This document shows, in pieces, positions 45,481-58,700 of a stretch of DNA of 64,000 bases. The first letter of the stretch is position 1. Each line of letters opens with the position of its first letter. A model generated the notes under the pieces. The model did no database searches, was not told the origin of the DNA, and saw only the letters and a list, made by a program, of their open reading frames with translations. The position numbers were made by a program, and so were the translations under genes. Location: assembly GCF_014805625.2 (NCBI RefSeq), contig NW_023998471.1:56835-120834 (forward strand), in the 5' to 3' direction. Source of the stretch: Glossina fuscipes (Eukaryota > Arthropoda > Insecta > Diptera > Glossinidae).

Positions 45481-46370
45481 ACCAAAATTTTCGGAATTTT
45501 GCTCATTATTCGGCAATTATTAAAGTTAGAACCATGAACTATGGGTGTCGAATATCTTAAATGTTCTTATGAGCAAAAGTTTTGAAACTTAGCAAAATAG
45601 TTGCAAAAAATATAATAAAATTGTGTATGAAAAAGTTCTTAATGATAAATAGTTGTCTTCGGGACGTGTTTTTGCAAAAATTTATAAAGAAGTCTATCAT
45701 CGCAACCATGCATATTTTTGTAGATTTTCGCGATAATCATGACATCTATCCCGTGGATTTATAAACATATGCATCATCTTGTGAAGAAGCCTTTGATTCG
45801 ATGCGTAACGATGAGCTGATAAAGACGAATGAATTTTCACATTATTATGTGCGGAATTTTCATAATAGTTTGATGAAAGAAAGAAATGAATACAAACGCA
45901 AAATGAAGAAGAACAACGTATACGATGTGTTTGTAGATGTAGAAAAAAAAAAAGAAAAAAAAAAACGAATTAAGTAAGAATGAACATATATCCATAACGT
46001 AGAGCAAAGGAATGGAGAAAATTGTGTAAAAACAAATCGAGCGACAACATAAAATGTAGGTGATATTAACAACAACAGCAATAAAGAGGTAATATAAAGA
46101 GAGCGAATGTCAAAGGAGAGTGTTTCAAGAAAATTTTCGAATTTTTATATTTAGATTTTTTCGTTTTTTTTTTTTTGGTTGTTGGGGCCTACATATACCT
46201 ACCAGGTATACCGTGTGTGTACAAGCGCAGGCGAAATATCAAGTTAAGCCGCCTGTACACCGCCTAAGAAAATAGCATGCCTTGCACGAACTAAAAATGG
46301 TATCACCGTTATGCTTACAAACAATATCGTCTATGCCTAAGAGACCCTCCCAGCCATAATGCTGCTGTTT
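45481..46370. other. 5' flank of Mlc2
   Basis: AT-rich with poly-A runs at about 45943-45966. TTATATTTAG at 46145-46154 fits the MEF2 consensus on the reverse strand (CTAAATATAA). No other gene seen. Confidence 0.4.
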
Positions 46371-46374
46371 AAAA

Positions 46375-46388
46375 GTCTCTCTCGCTTG

Positions 46389-46420
<32 letters not shown>

Positions 46421-46422
46421 TT
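46375..46422 (+). promoter_or_regulatory. CT/GA-rich tract upstream of Mlc2
   Basis: A long CTCT run about 200 bp before the Mlc2 ATG; its complement is a GAGAG array of the kind bound by GAGA factor in fly promoters. It may be simply a microsatellite. Confidence 0.45.
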
Positions 46423-46625
46423 TTATGTGTGCGGTTCTCTACTTATGTATGGTGCATGTGTAAGTAATGTATTGAATATTTTCAAATGTATAGAATTTGG
46501 AAATTTTTGTAGATTTTGAAAATTTTTCTTAAAATATCATCATCGCAACGATAAAATCAGCCAGAACACTTAGTGTGCTCTGACCGCTCGATCCGTTTAG
46601 ACTTACAGCACAGAAAGCTAGCACC

Positions 46626-46877
46626 ATGGTAAGGAAAAACGTCGATAATAACAAATCTATTATAAAAAAAAGAGAAAAAAAAACGCAATATTACTAAAAG
46701 GATTACGTCTTCTGAAAAGGTTTCCGTTACATTTACGAAATGAAATTGTTTTAAAATTGTTGTAAAAGAATTTTTCAACAAAAAAAAAAATAAAAGAAAA
46801 ACTAAAAATTTTTTTATGAAAATGAAAAATTTCTTTAATTCAAAAAACCGTGAAATTGAAAAAAAAAATTCGTATGC

Positions 46878-46934
<57 letters not shown>

Positions 46935-49900
46935 AATATTTATGAAATTTCTAAAAATACGACAGTAATTTGATATTTTCTCATGTGTAAAAAAGAGCCA
47001 ACGATATGCAGACATTTAAACGAGGATATTGAGAAAATGTGTGTACCCAGGCGTACGATGAACTTGCGTAATACGAAATCTATAAATAGATCAAGAATTG
47101 AAACACTTGAGTAAAAAGAAAATAAAGTGAATTTGGAAAATACCGTTTTCTAGAAGTAATTTAAGTAAAAAAAAAAAAGAAAGTTTTGAAAATTGGATTT
47201 TCAAAATTACAAAAACATTTTCACAAATCATTTTTCCATATTATATTGCCTTTAATTTATAGTTCTTCCTCGGTATTGGAGCGCTCACGTACAAACGTAT
47301 TATGAATAATAAAAAAAAAAAAGAAATAAAGAAAAATCTCACTTTCATTATTAGTCAGTCGACTTGGCCAAACCAAATGGCATAGAAGATAGAAAGACGA
47401 GCTGACGACCATGGTTAGAAACCTTGAATGACTGCAATACTTTAAATGATGAAAGGTCGGTACACATAATTTCGTATGCTTCTTATACCTTGACAGTAGT
47501 TGTAGTAGTAATAACGGTAATGTAACTAATTTACTTTTCTAACGAGAGGCAACCGTAGTGTTGTCGTATACTTTTAGTGTACATATCTAGTAACGTTACT
47601 AAAAATAGTATTAATATTGGAGAGAATCAATTACAAATGATTTCACCTCGATTTCACTTAACCCTAATGACATATCTTCATATCAGTTACGCTTCAATGC
47701 CGAAAAAATTGGGATATTTTGCATTTAAATCTTTTCATTTTTGTCTGAATTCTCTAGAAGGATATGAAACTGCAAGCTCTTGGAATTGTTTTTACAATTT
47801 TGTGATATTGTGTGTGATGCGATCAGCGATTTGTTCATATTCCTTTCGCGTCATTTCGGTGACAGCAATAGATCTTAGTCGATAACTGGAATGAATTTAT
47901 TATAGACGGATATTTTGTATCGCTGAACATTCACTTACTACTGTAGGCTCCGCTATAGGTGAACTACCTACTAAGACAGAAAGAGATGAAATAAAAAACT
48001 AATATCGGATTTTCCAAATGACCTCGTTTCTCTTTTCTTTCTCGAATACTTCCATTACTCTTCTTTTCTTTTTCTTTTTTTTTTTTGAGTCCTCATGTAT
48101 CGCTCATTGAAATTGATTCCTCAAGGCCAGCGTGTAAGAAAGTAGCTCAGATCCTTCTGCGAGAACTATTCATCAAAGAAAAGAAATTTCGAGGGCCTTT
48201 CGAGGTTTACTGTAAAATGACCTATCAGTTAGTAACTGTAGTTTAGGATTTATTTTAGAATTGTAGGAAAACCGTCTTCGTACTTCATATTTTAGCACAA
48301 ATAACTGATCGATAAATAGCGTCATGGCCAATATTTGCCCCGAATTTACAACAAGAAGATTTTATTTATTTTCATTGCTAAGGACATAGGACTAACATAT
48401 GTTATTTTGTTTAACGGTGCAAAAATCTATGTATGAAGATAATCGTTAGATAAAATCCGTGTCCTTAGGTGTTAAAGTAGCGCACGCGAAAATTTTTTCA
48501 AATTTCTCTAAACATTTTCAGGCATATATTGCTTAAGAAACATTTAACAACGGTCATGCCTGCAGTTATTCAATGTTTACATAAAAATTAGAAAAAAAAA
48601 TTAAATGCTTTAAAAAATCTCGCTCGTTACTCTACTTAAGAGCGCAAACCGTACGCTATGGCTACCCACCACTGGCGGGTACAATTGGTTTTTCTGTTGA
48701 GTCTACTATGCAGCAAGAAGACGAGACTTTCTTTGCATAGAATTTTTATTTTAAAGCGTACGCCGTAAATTTCATAACACTTATGTTGAATTTTTCCTTC
48801 ATTTTTAGGTCCTTAACCGTTTGCACTCCTTATTTCTTTTTGTTGTTTCTGCTTACCGCTAACTGTAAATATTCGGAATATGACACGTTTAGCATATGGA
48901 AGGGGCGAAAAAAATATTTCATAATTATACCCTGTTATGTAGATTTATGGGGATGTATACGATGCTCAGAAGATGTCGAGATAAACCCGAATTTTATTAC
49001 ACTCATCGATTTCGAATCACTTCCTGAATTAAAATAACATTACCTCTTCGTCCGTCCGTCTTATGTGCGTGTATTGAACCCACAGATATTTTGATGGAAT
49101 TTGGTGCACTAACGTATTTTAGTCCAAGGACGAGTGTTATTCCAAACCATTCGGATTAGACTTCTTTTTCGATCCTTTCCAAGCATCCAGACGCCTTATT
49201 TTGAAAAGTCGTTAAGTGAGTATTTGTATTAAGCGAAATGAGCCGTGACCCACAACCGTGTGTTTAATTTGATTATTTTAAATAATATAATATCGAGTCG
49301 ACATTGAAGTGGAAAGGGTTAATATAACGACTTATTTCGAGATTAGAAGGACATTGCTGTTTAAAATTCGGAAAACTTAATTATAACGAAGAAAGGTGTA
49401 AATATTAGGTGTCAGATTTTATCGAAATCGGGCAAACAACTTGCTATTTATACCCTGCATTTAAAGTACGCCAAAGGAAAGCAATGTGAGCTAATAAAAT
49501 TTTGAATTAATCACAACAGTACAAGTAGAGTTGATTGTAAAAATGCGAGAAGCTAATAGTAACCAAATTTAGATGAAGTTTAAAGTATCTACCTAGCAGA
49601 ACGTAATCCTTTTATAAATTTTAAATGTAAGCAAAATGTCCTATTTTTTGTTTTTTTTTCTACGTTAATTTAACTTCTTTTCCCGAAAAGGCCGATGAGA
49701 AGAAGAAGGTTAAGAAGAAGAAGACCAAAGAGGAGGGAGGTACTTCCGAAACCGCCTCTGAGGCTCCATCTGAGACAGCAACTCCCGCCCCAGCCGCCAC
49801 TCCTGCACCAGCTTCAACAACTGGTTCAAAGAGGGCATCGGGCGGTAGCCGTGGCTCGAAAAGATCAAAGCAACGTGCCGGATCTTCTGTATTCTCAGTT

Positions 49901-50453
49901 TTCTCGCAAAAACAAATTGCCGAATTCAAAGAAGTAAGTACCCGTAGATTAGCTTAAGCTTAGCGAAAAATTAGCAGACGATATATAAGTAAGAGAATAT
50001 ATTAAATACATCGATTGTGTTGATTAGGCTTTCCAACTTATGGATGCTGACAAAGACGGCATTATTGGCAAGAACGATTTGCGTGCCGCTTTCGATTCGG
50101 TAGGTAAAATTGCCAGCGACAAGGAGTTGGATGCCATGTTAGGTGAAGCTTCTGGCCCGATTAATTTCACACAATTGTTAACCTTGTTCGCAAACCGTAT
50201 GGCTACCTCCGGTGCTAACGATGAAGATGAAGTTGTTATTGCCGCTTTTAAATGTTTCGATAATGACGGTCTCATTGATGGTGATAAATTCCGTGAAATG
50301 TTAATGAATTTCGGTGATAAATTCACCATGAAAGAAGTCGATGATGCTTTCGATCAAATGATTATCGATGATAAAAATCAAATCGATACCGGTGCTTTGA
50401 TTTCTATGCTTACCGGCAAGGAAGAGGAAGAAGAAGGCGAGGAAGGTGCTTAA
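46626..50453 (+). CDS. Mlc2: Myosin regulatory light chain 2
   Basis: Exon 1 ends with the initiator codon itself (46626-46628, context GCACCATG), followed directly by a GTAAGG donor. Exon 2 is 49691-49933 and exon 3 is 50028-50453, giving 223 aa. The joined start reads Met-Ala-Asp-Glu-Lys, as in Drosophila Mlc2. The protein is the regulatory light chain of muscle myosin II, wrapped on the heavy-chain lever arm. It has a Lys/Ala/Pro-rich N-terminal extension (residues 2-62) that in flies contacts actin to tune flight-muscle stiffness, the phosphorylatable AGSSVFSVF site (Ser66/Ser67), and the EF-hand loop DADKDGIIGKND (88-99). The tail is acidic, GKEEEEEGEEGA. The exon 1 placement is inferred from sequence and splice fit; exons 2-3 are certain. 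Confidence 0.93.
46878..46934. repeat. TA/TG compound microsatellite
   Basis: A TA run of about 20 repeats followed by about 9 TG repeats, in the first intron of Mlc2. Confidence 0.9.
47599..47608 (+). promoter_or_regulatory. MEF2-type site in Mlc2 intron 1
   Basis: CTAAAAATAG is a perfect match to the MEF2 consensus YTAWWWWTAR. MEF2 drives fly muscle genes, often from first introns. One such match is also expected by chance in several kb of AT-rich DNA. Confidence 0.4.
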
Positions 50454-51396
50454 ATCAAACACGAACAACGATTACATTTTTTTTTTTTTTTTTTTTTGTA
50501 CACTTGAGAAGAAAACCCAAATAAGCCAAGCACTTCCAATTAAAAAGAAAAAAAAAAAAAAAGAAAAGAAAACACTATTTGATAAGAACTTTGAAAAAAA
50601 AAATTAAAAAAATATTAAAAAAAAAATATGACGAAAAACTTTTTTTGTTTTAATATATGAAAAAAAAAAAACAAAATGAATTTTTAAACAAAGAAAGAAA
50701 AACTTGAAACAAATCATCGTCAGCAAAATTTGAAGACTAGAAGGCAAGAACAGAATTTTCTGCTACGGAGATGGTAAAAGAAGGAAAAAGAGCAGTGACA
50801 CAACAAAAGTGGGTCTTTCAACAGGCGAACTTGTAGTTAATTTTTCTCTTTTTTGGAATTTTTTTTATGTTTTTTTTTATAATTATTAATTAAAAATATT
50901 ATATATGAAAAAAAAATGAAAAAGACTAAATAGAGGAAAATTTGAACAAAACACTTTTTTTCTCTTCTTTTCTCACCATTTACTTCATTTACTTGTAATA
51001 GTAAAGTAAAGGGGTTGTTTTTGAATCTGTTTTTTTATTTATTTATTTTTTTGTTATAAATGTTTTGATGTTTTGTTGAGGAATGATTTGAGAAACTATT
51101 ATACATTAATCTATAATAATAATAATAATAATAAAAGGCACAGTTTTTATTAATTTATATATATGATAATAGATAACAAGAAGAACAAACAAAAAATTAA
51201 TATTTTAGATATCGTTATATATATGTCAATTTAATGTATTGTTGAAATTAAATTACGATTTCACGATACATTTCATTAAGGAAGAGAGACGTGAAATTTC
51301 TTGAGACGCGCTTTAACTCATTTCAAAGAGAGACAGACACTATTTAAAAAAATATTTAAAAAAATACTAAAAAAAGGAAATTTTAGATAATTGAAG

Positions 51397-51431
<35 letters not shown>

Positions 51432-52336
51432 TAATACATCAAACAGATTCATTGCGTATACAGCATATGATATTATGTACGCGTATCAACTAAATTTATA
51501 TGAGAGTTATTTACTTATATCAAAACAATATTTTATGCATGCTTGTTTTTATTTCATTATATATTACAAACATATATTTCAATTTATTCATATATTTACC
51601 TAGTTATTGTTTATCAATGAAATTCTTTCACTTTTATTGTCTTATGACTATTATTATTATTATTCAATTAATATCATTATATTATTAAAAATGCTTTATC
51701 GTTCGTTTTTGAGTTCATTTTTGTTTATGTAACAAAGGATTCAATTATTAATATTATTCGTTACTTGTTGTATTACTCAAAGGAGGAACCGAATGTTAAA
51801 AAATATTTATGGAGTTATCAAGCAATTTATTTACTCATGATTACAAATGTCTTTTATTTAAATATTTATGGAAAAAAGCTATATATATATATATAACAAA
51901 TATTCAATTTATTAACTCATTTTTAAAACTTTTTATTAATGTGTTTCTGATTCGTTTAAATGTTAATCAACGGGACGTGATGATTAAACGAACATAAGAG
52001 AAAAAAATGGGCCTAATAAATTCAAATCACCCTAACCCAATAAATATATTTTATTAAAAAGTTATATAATATTCAATACTCACTTTATATTAATATAACT
52101 TAAATTATTTCAATTGATTCGTTTAAACATGATAACAGGACGTAATGATTAAACGAGAAAAGAAAGTTAAACGAGAAGTGGACTTTATCGATTAACATCT
52201 ATCAAGAAAACAAAACCAAAAAAGCAAAAAAAAAAAAGAAAGAAAAACAAACAACCAAACCAACCATATTGTGTGAACTTAGTCAGTAAATTTTTAAATG
52301 GTTATTATAAAAAATCCATTCTATTTTTTAAGGTTA

Positions 52337-52367
<31 letters not shown>

Positions 52368-54300
52368 TACCAGCAAACGACAATTCAACAACAACTTAAT
52401 CATTGTTTTTTTTTTTAAAAAAACTATTTTAAAGGAACACTTGATTGATCAAAAAAAAAATCAAAGAATTTGTATTTAGTTTATGATGAGGATGACTTTT
52501 AATAATAAAACAAACGCGATCAAAGGGTCATTAAGGTGGCCAAAGAAAAAACAAGCATTTTGTTTTATTTATAATTCCTTTTTTTTTTTTTTTTGTAAAT
52601 ACGTTGTAAATAGAGATTGAAATGCGCCAAACAAATGTGTTCCCTTAAAATATTATATTATTCATCATAATTATCTACCATATTGTTTTGTTTTTTTGTT
52701 TCTGGAACAAGAAACTCGCCATAACATGCATCGTTTTGTGACTTACCCTCTGCAATGCAATATACTTGCAATTTTCTCACATTTCATACCCCTATTAACG
52801 ATCATATAAACATTTGCAACTCATACTTTGATATAATATGTTCGCTTAGAACATTTCAAATCTCAATTTGCATTCATATCTCGCTTATCCTCTTGTAAAG
52901 TGTATGCAGCAATCTCTCATTGCCTCACTACTACTTCTACTTTATTAATAATAACAGTTATTTATTATTATTATGATTTTTGTTCTCTTTTTAGTTCCAA
53001 ATAAAGAAATTAATCACTCTTTTTATGCATCTTCTCTTAATACTTTTCGTATTCTTTTCCCATTCGAGTTCTACTCCTTTCTATACAGAATTTTTTCGTA
53101 TTTCATATCTCATGCTCCTAGTTTCTTTTATGTGATAGAGAATATAATTATTGCATATGATAGAAACCTTCATAAATGTTGAAAATTACTCCAATTTAAT
53201 GAATTTTTTTAATGAATTTTCTCTTATATCCTCTCATTTCGTTGACAATCTTCCTTATTTGTTGCTCTTTCTTACATGAAAAATATACTGATTTAATATA
53301 TCATGTGCATCATATCAATATAACATTCCAATACTAACTCTTTTTCTTTACTTGATGTTTTATGCGATGAAAAATGACATGATTATCTACCTTTCATTCT
53401 CTCTCTCTCTCTATCTCTATCTTTCTCTCTTTCTTAAACACTCTGAAAAGGTTACCTGTAGAGTAAAAACCTCATCACTAATGATTTATTTAACATGCTT
53501 TCCCCTTTGCAATGCTATGTCCATCGTTATGATTACTAGTCATGCTATTTAATTCAAAGAATCTTTTATATTTACCTTCTCACTTACTCACTTAAGTAAT
53601 TTGGAACAAAATAAAAGCATCGTTTATAGAAAGGATCCTTCCATAGGACCAATTCTTCGCAGTTCTTCGAATGAAAAGCTCCATTAGTGGATCATTGTCG
53701 TTTTACTTTAGACATCAAAGGTTTGTAATGAAAAAAATGCTGCACCTTATTTATGCGAATTGTTTATGCATCCAAAACCACTTACACTATACACCTATAC
53801 CTATATAGGCTTAACAATCTAGAAATGCAGACTCGTTTAAAAAATAATTTTGGATAGTCTAATGTAGGGTTTTAATGTCCAAAAGAAAATTAATAATAGA
53901 GTAAGAGAAAAAAAAGAAAAAATGAAAGAAAGAAAGAAAGAAAATCGTAACAGTACAAGTTGGAAAATTATGCTTTACAAGGCAAACGAAGTTTGAGAAG
54001 TTTTCTGGTTCAGCTTTTTAGCTCATTCGCTACCAACTACCACATACATGTGACATAGCCGGTTCTTATCATAGCCCAGCAGTTATGTTACATCTGTATC
54101 AGTTTAACAGAACGTTTATTTTATTGCAATTGATGTGGTATAGTCACGAAGAAAATCTTCGACTTTGATGGATACTTCCTTCAGGAGACCGCGATAGCGA
54201 ACAGCTGGAGGATTCCATGATTCATGGCATGGCAATCGCTGGGCTGTAACGTGGTCGAGTCCGACCCGCTACGTTTAAAATTTCAAAGAATTCAATTTGT
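50454..54300. other. Mlc2 3' UTR and AT-rich intergenic DNA
   Basis: Begins with T- and A-homopolymer-rich sequence that is probably Mlc2 3' UTR. Simple repeats: ATA run near 51113-51135, CAA run at 51397-51430 (plus-strand frame encodes only glutamines), A-run at 52341-52368, CT run at 53396-53420, GAAA repeats at 53925-53943. Many AATAAA-like signals; I cannot choose the real one. No gene. Confidence 0.5.
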
Positions 54301-54835
54301 TTGCCCATAGCAATGCTGCAAATATATCGCACCTCTCTCCACCATTATAATCGGTCATTGTGTGCAATTGTACGTTTTTCCTGCATTTTGATATTGTCCT
54401 CAAAATTCTTTAAAACGACAAACAAGCCTGTGATAATTCATTATTATACCACCACCAAAGAATCAATGGATACTGTGGACTTCTTACGATCAGGGATAAG
54501 TACTGCTCATAAAACTTATAGATGGCCATTTTGCTTATTCTATGTTTTGGACCTAAGCTTAATAAACGCATATATCATTTATGAGTCAAAAAAAGTACGA
54601 CAACAGCAGAAGTCTCTCTCACGAAAAATCTTTGCATTTACATTGGCTAACAGCTTCGTAAAGCCATGGTTGGAAGGCTGTTACAATATGACTATTTTAA
54701 GACATTCTATCAAAGTAAACATTAAAGATATTTTCTGTATTATCTAGGGGACGCAAAATACGTATGCAACTATTGCAACAAGGCTATTTGTGGAAAGCCA
54801 AGTGTGGAAACAATAAGTTTTATTTTCCATTTACA
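54301..54835 (+). pseudogene. PiggyBac-like transposase relic (C-terminal part)
   Basis: The frame reads NKPVIIHYYTTTKESMDTVD, TYRWPFCLFYVLDLSLINAYIIY and then a basic stretch, matching the end of the catalytic core of piggyBac transposases (KP..I.DYN.TKGGVDT.D and RRWP..LFY...NIA.INA). After a TAG at 54747 another frame gives YVCNYCNKAICGK, like the C-terminal cysteine-rich domain that binds piggyBac ends. No upstream catalytic region, terminal repeats or TTAA boundaries are visible. Dead fragment. Confidence 0.78.
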
Positions 54836-55715
54836 TTTCTACTTTTTTGATTGAAGTAAATAAAGGAAAAATGAAAAATATACTTGTTTTTAATTATGGT
54901 CTATGATTAATTTTAGATTAACACGGATTTAAGTTTAGTCACAACTAGGATTAACCAGTTTTTCCAATTATTGCTCGTTTCATTAAGAAAATGATTGCCC
55001 AAATTGCTTTTAAAAATTATCTTAATCCTGATCAATGGAGTTGTGTAAAATATTGTGCATACTTTTCGGGAGCGAAATACAAACAATTTTATTGCCTATG
55101 TGTTTGGAAATATTAACCATATATAGGATAATCGTCTATAATTTTACTCTGTGGTTAAATTTTGTTGTCGTTTCAATGAAACGCTTTTGCAAAATCTCTT
55201 GGCAAAATCTTGGTTTGAAAACTGGTTTGAACTCTTTTTTACATCTCTGTCATACGTTAAGTTAAATTTTTCTGTTGGTTCAAATCGGCCCATAAACTCA
55301 ACTTAATTTCCGTAAGGATTGTTCACCCATCTCATCGCACACCAATTTTTTATAAAGTTTGCTTAACTCTAATGTGGAGAGGAAAGTATGCGCAAACTTC
55401 TTCAAAATTTAATGCTCCATACCTAGGAGAGTTAAAGAGTATAAAATTGAGTGGGAGAATGAGTTTTTTTTCTTATTAGCTTAGCTGTACACGCATTATT
55501 GGTACCAATATTTAAAACCTGGTTTAGTTGCAATCAAGACTTCAAGCAAACACGTTCCATAATATAAATTAGCGCCGTACGCTATATTCAAGAAGAGAGC
55601 ATTTCTTAGACGAAACTTGTAAAACATTATAATACTATAAATATGTAAAAGTGAAAGTAATTTTTAAAGAAAATACTTGAAATTAGTTATTAAAAAATTT
55701 TAAAATTACGTAAAA
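54836..55715. other. Intergenic, upstream of Rsod
   Basis: AT-rich with no other gene. The plus frame 55035-55265 is not convincing. The region nearest 55716 presumably holds the Rsod promoter and leader. Confidence 0.45.
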
Positions 55716-58700
55716 ATGTTCATTAGAGCAGAAATTAAGGCAATAACATCAATTTTTTTTGTCCTGCTCTGCTTGAAAAATGCCACGCAGAGTACGGGTA
55801 GGTATAATTTGTAAACCACTTAAATAATAGATATGTTTTACGTTTGCGTGCATTCCTTCAGCTCAACATATGATTGCATACATGTCGCAGCATGGTTTAC
55901 ATGGTGAGATAACGTTTCGTCAAATAAATAATACTCATGTGGAGATTAAAAGCGATTTGGAAACAACTCTTCAATACCCCGATCAAATATGGAGTTGGAT
56001 GGTACGTAAATTTCCTGTCGATTACAATAATGCGAATACCAACGAGCGTTGCGAGCTGTCAAAGTTGGGTGAACAAGTTGTTGGATTTGATGACGATCTT
56101 GAATATATAATACTACCGGGAAATGAAACGTCGTTGTGGGTTAAGGAAATGCAGTTGATAGGTAAGAGAAAATAATAAAATGGTAACAGGAAATTTTTTA
56201 TAAAGGAAATATCTACTGTTCAAGGCGAGAAAGGTATCTGGGGTAAGTCATTGGTGTTAACCGAAATATCACGTAACGTACGCGTCTGCGCCACCATTAC
56301 CACCGTACAAATGTCGGTCGAACACATGGCAGAAGCTAGATTCCATACACCTATAGCGGGATCAGTGTATTTTCGGTGGTTAGCTCCTTTGGATGGCGTA
56401 GCTGGAGATACTCTTATTTATGCAGATCTATATCACATACAATCGCTGCGTTCGCCTACTGACTCTTTCAAACCAATGACTAAACATAATTGGAAAATAT
56501 TCGTAACCGATATTTTTAAAAATGATCATCATCGCACTGAGGATAATTGCAATTTTCTACAATTGGTATTTGATCCGAGTGGCAATGGCGAAGGCAAAGG
56601 TATAGGAGATTTAGACAGTCGTTTGGGTAAAATACCGGTCGCCAAAAACGCTTTGCGTTCTTCGCAGAGGGTAGTCTACAGGGATGAACAATTGGCTTTA
56701 TTACCCTCCGATTTAACGATACCACATCGTACTCTCTATTTGGTATTATTTGAAGATCAGCACACCGAGAATTATTTGGCTTGTACTAAAATCCGTCATG
56801 TCATGCCATTGAAGTACAAGTGAGTCTCGTTTATAAGCAAAAGGTGAGGCCTTCACAAGCAAAAAGTTTATTGATTTACGTTACAGAACTTTTGTGAATT
56901 TTGCTGGTCTAAAGGGTGATGTAACATATACTCAGAGATCGAAATTTGATCCAACTTTTCTAAATTTTTCCATTAATGCTGCCTCCGAAAATTCTACACA
57001 TACAGTTCAGCAATTTGCAGAAGACGTATCTAGCTTTCGCATACACACTCTACCGCCTACACCTCAGAAATATGGCCATCCAAATTACTGTCATTCCACA
57101 GGTTCTTTGTATAATCCCAAAGAAATCGAAACACATGTTATACCGCCTCCTGGCTTTGGTACTCAAGATCAGTATCCAGTGGGCGACCTAAGCGGTAAAT
57201 TACAGAGTCGTAATAAACATTATTTCCACCATTATCAGTTACCAGGTTCTAGCTCTGAACTAAATGGTCTCTACTGGGATGTTTTCTTGCCTTTGCGCGG
57301 TATAGATAGCATAGCTCATCGTAGTTTAGTGATCTATCAATACAATCGCACAAATTTGGAAAATATAACTGAGAGCAAATGGTATTGCGGGACCATTAAT
57401 CAATACCAAAAAAACGGCATATATCAGAAGGTGATGTTTACCGCCCAAGTGCTATTTCGGTATCCAATAGTAGGCCGGGTTCTGCTCCGACAGCCATCCG
57501 AAGAACCCTGGGAAGACACTACGGTAATATTTGAATATCTAATACATGCTGACGGTTCTACACAAAATAACACTTTCGAGCACCGTTGGGCTATACATAG
57601 CAGCGCACCCGGTAAAGACTTTTATGATTGGCAAAATCGTTGCATTTCGGCCGGCAATGTTTTCAATCCCTACAAAGTCGACTGGGGCAATCGATCTATA
57701 GACGACTACTGCAAACCTCAACTAACTGCCATGTGCCAAGTAGGTGCTTTAGATACACGAATCGGCTTGCTAACAATAGCAGGTAGCAAGAGAAATGCGC
57801 AGCAATTAAGCAGACGTATGTTTACGGACTCGAATCTTCCCCTCTCGGGCAGACATAATGTTTTAGGGAAATCTCTGGTAATTTTTGATGATTTTGGCCC
57901 TAAAGCGAGAGGAGAACGTTTAGCTTGTTCAATGTATGTATGGTTTTGTATGTCTTTGTTTAATGAAATCAATTCTTAGTAATCAGATTCATTTTTAAAG
58001 GATAAGTGGATATTACCGTCGTAAGGTAGTGGCCAAAGAATGGTATGCTAATGGTGATCCTTTAACTGTTAATGGCAAAATTGAAATGACCCAACAATCT
58101 GAGTATGATATCAGCAATTTAGAGGTGCAGTTTAAAGGCCTGCAGGACAATAGTGGCTACCATATACATATGGTACGTGTTGTTAATAAAATGATTTAAA
58201 AAAGAATTATTTTCCCTTGTTTTGCCCCAGACTCCGGTCGAAGCTAATTTAGCCTTCCCATGTGAAGCATCAACTCTCTATGGTCATTTTAATCCTTTCG
58301 CCGTAAATCCTAAAATCTCTCCTAGACCTGGCAAAGGTAGCACAGAGCAATATGAATTGGGAGATTTAAGCGGTAAATTTGGAACATTAGAAGCAATGAC
58401 CCAGTTTGAAGGAGCTTTTAATGACACTAATCTACCATTGTTTGGTATGAATAGTATTATCGGTCGCTCCGTAATCATACACAAGAAAAAGCGTAACGCA
58501 CGTTGGGCTTGCAGCAGTTTGGAAAGGGGTTATTCACCCAATGAGGCTCGTGAAATACGTGCCATTGCCTCGTTTCATCATCCCACCGGTTATGCTTATG
58601 GTTATATAAAAATGACACAATTAATACATAATGATGGAAGCTCATCCGAGACAGTAATCGAGGTAAAACTAAGGCATCCTGGTAAAAACGATAGAAATGT

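Noticed and set aside
46557..47015. 152-aa minus frame over the start of Mlc2
   Set aside because: Composed largely of a TA/TG microsatellite and A-runs read in antisense; no similarity.
48783..49037. 84-codon plus frame inside Mlc2 intron 1
   Set aside because: Hydrophobic start resembles a signal peptide, but nothing downstream is conserved or spliced; likely chance or a repeat fragment.
49660..49937. Frames on both strands over Mlc2 exon 2
   Set aside because: Off-frame readings of the Lys/Ala/Pro-rich N-terminal exon of Mlc2.
51391..51603. Poly-glutamine protein
   Set aside because: The Gln run is a CAA microsatellite in the Mlc2 3' flank and the rest is AT-driven sequence.
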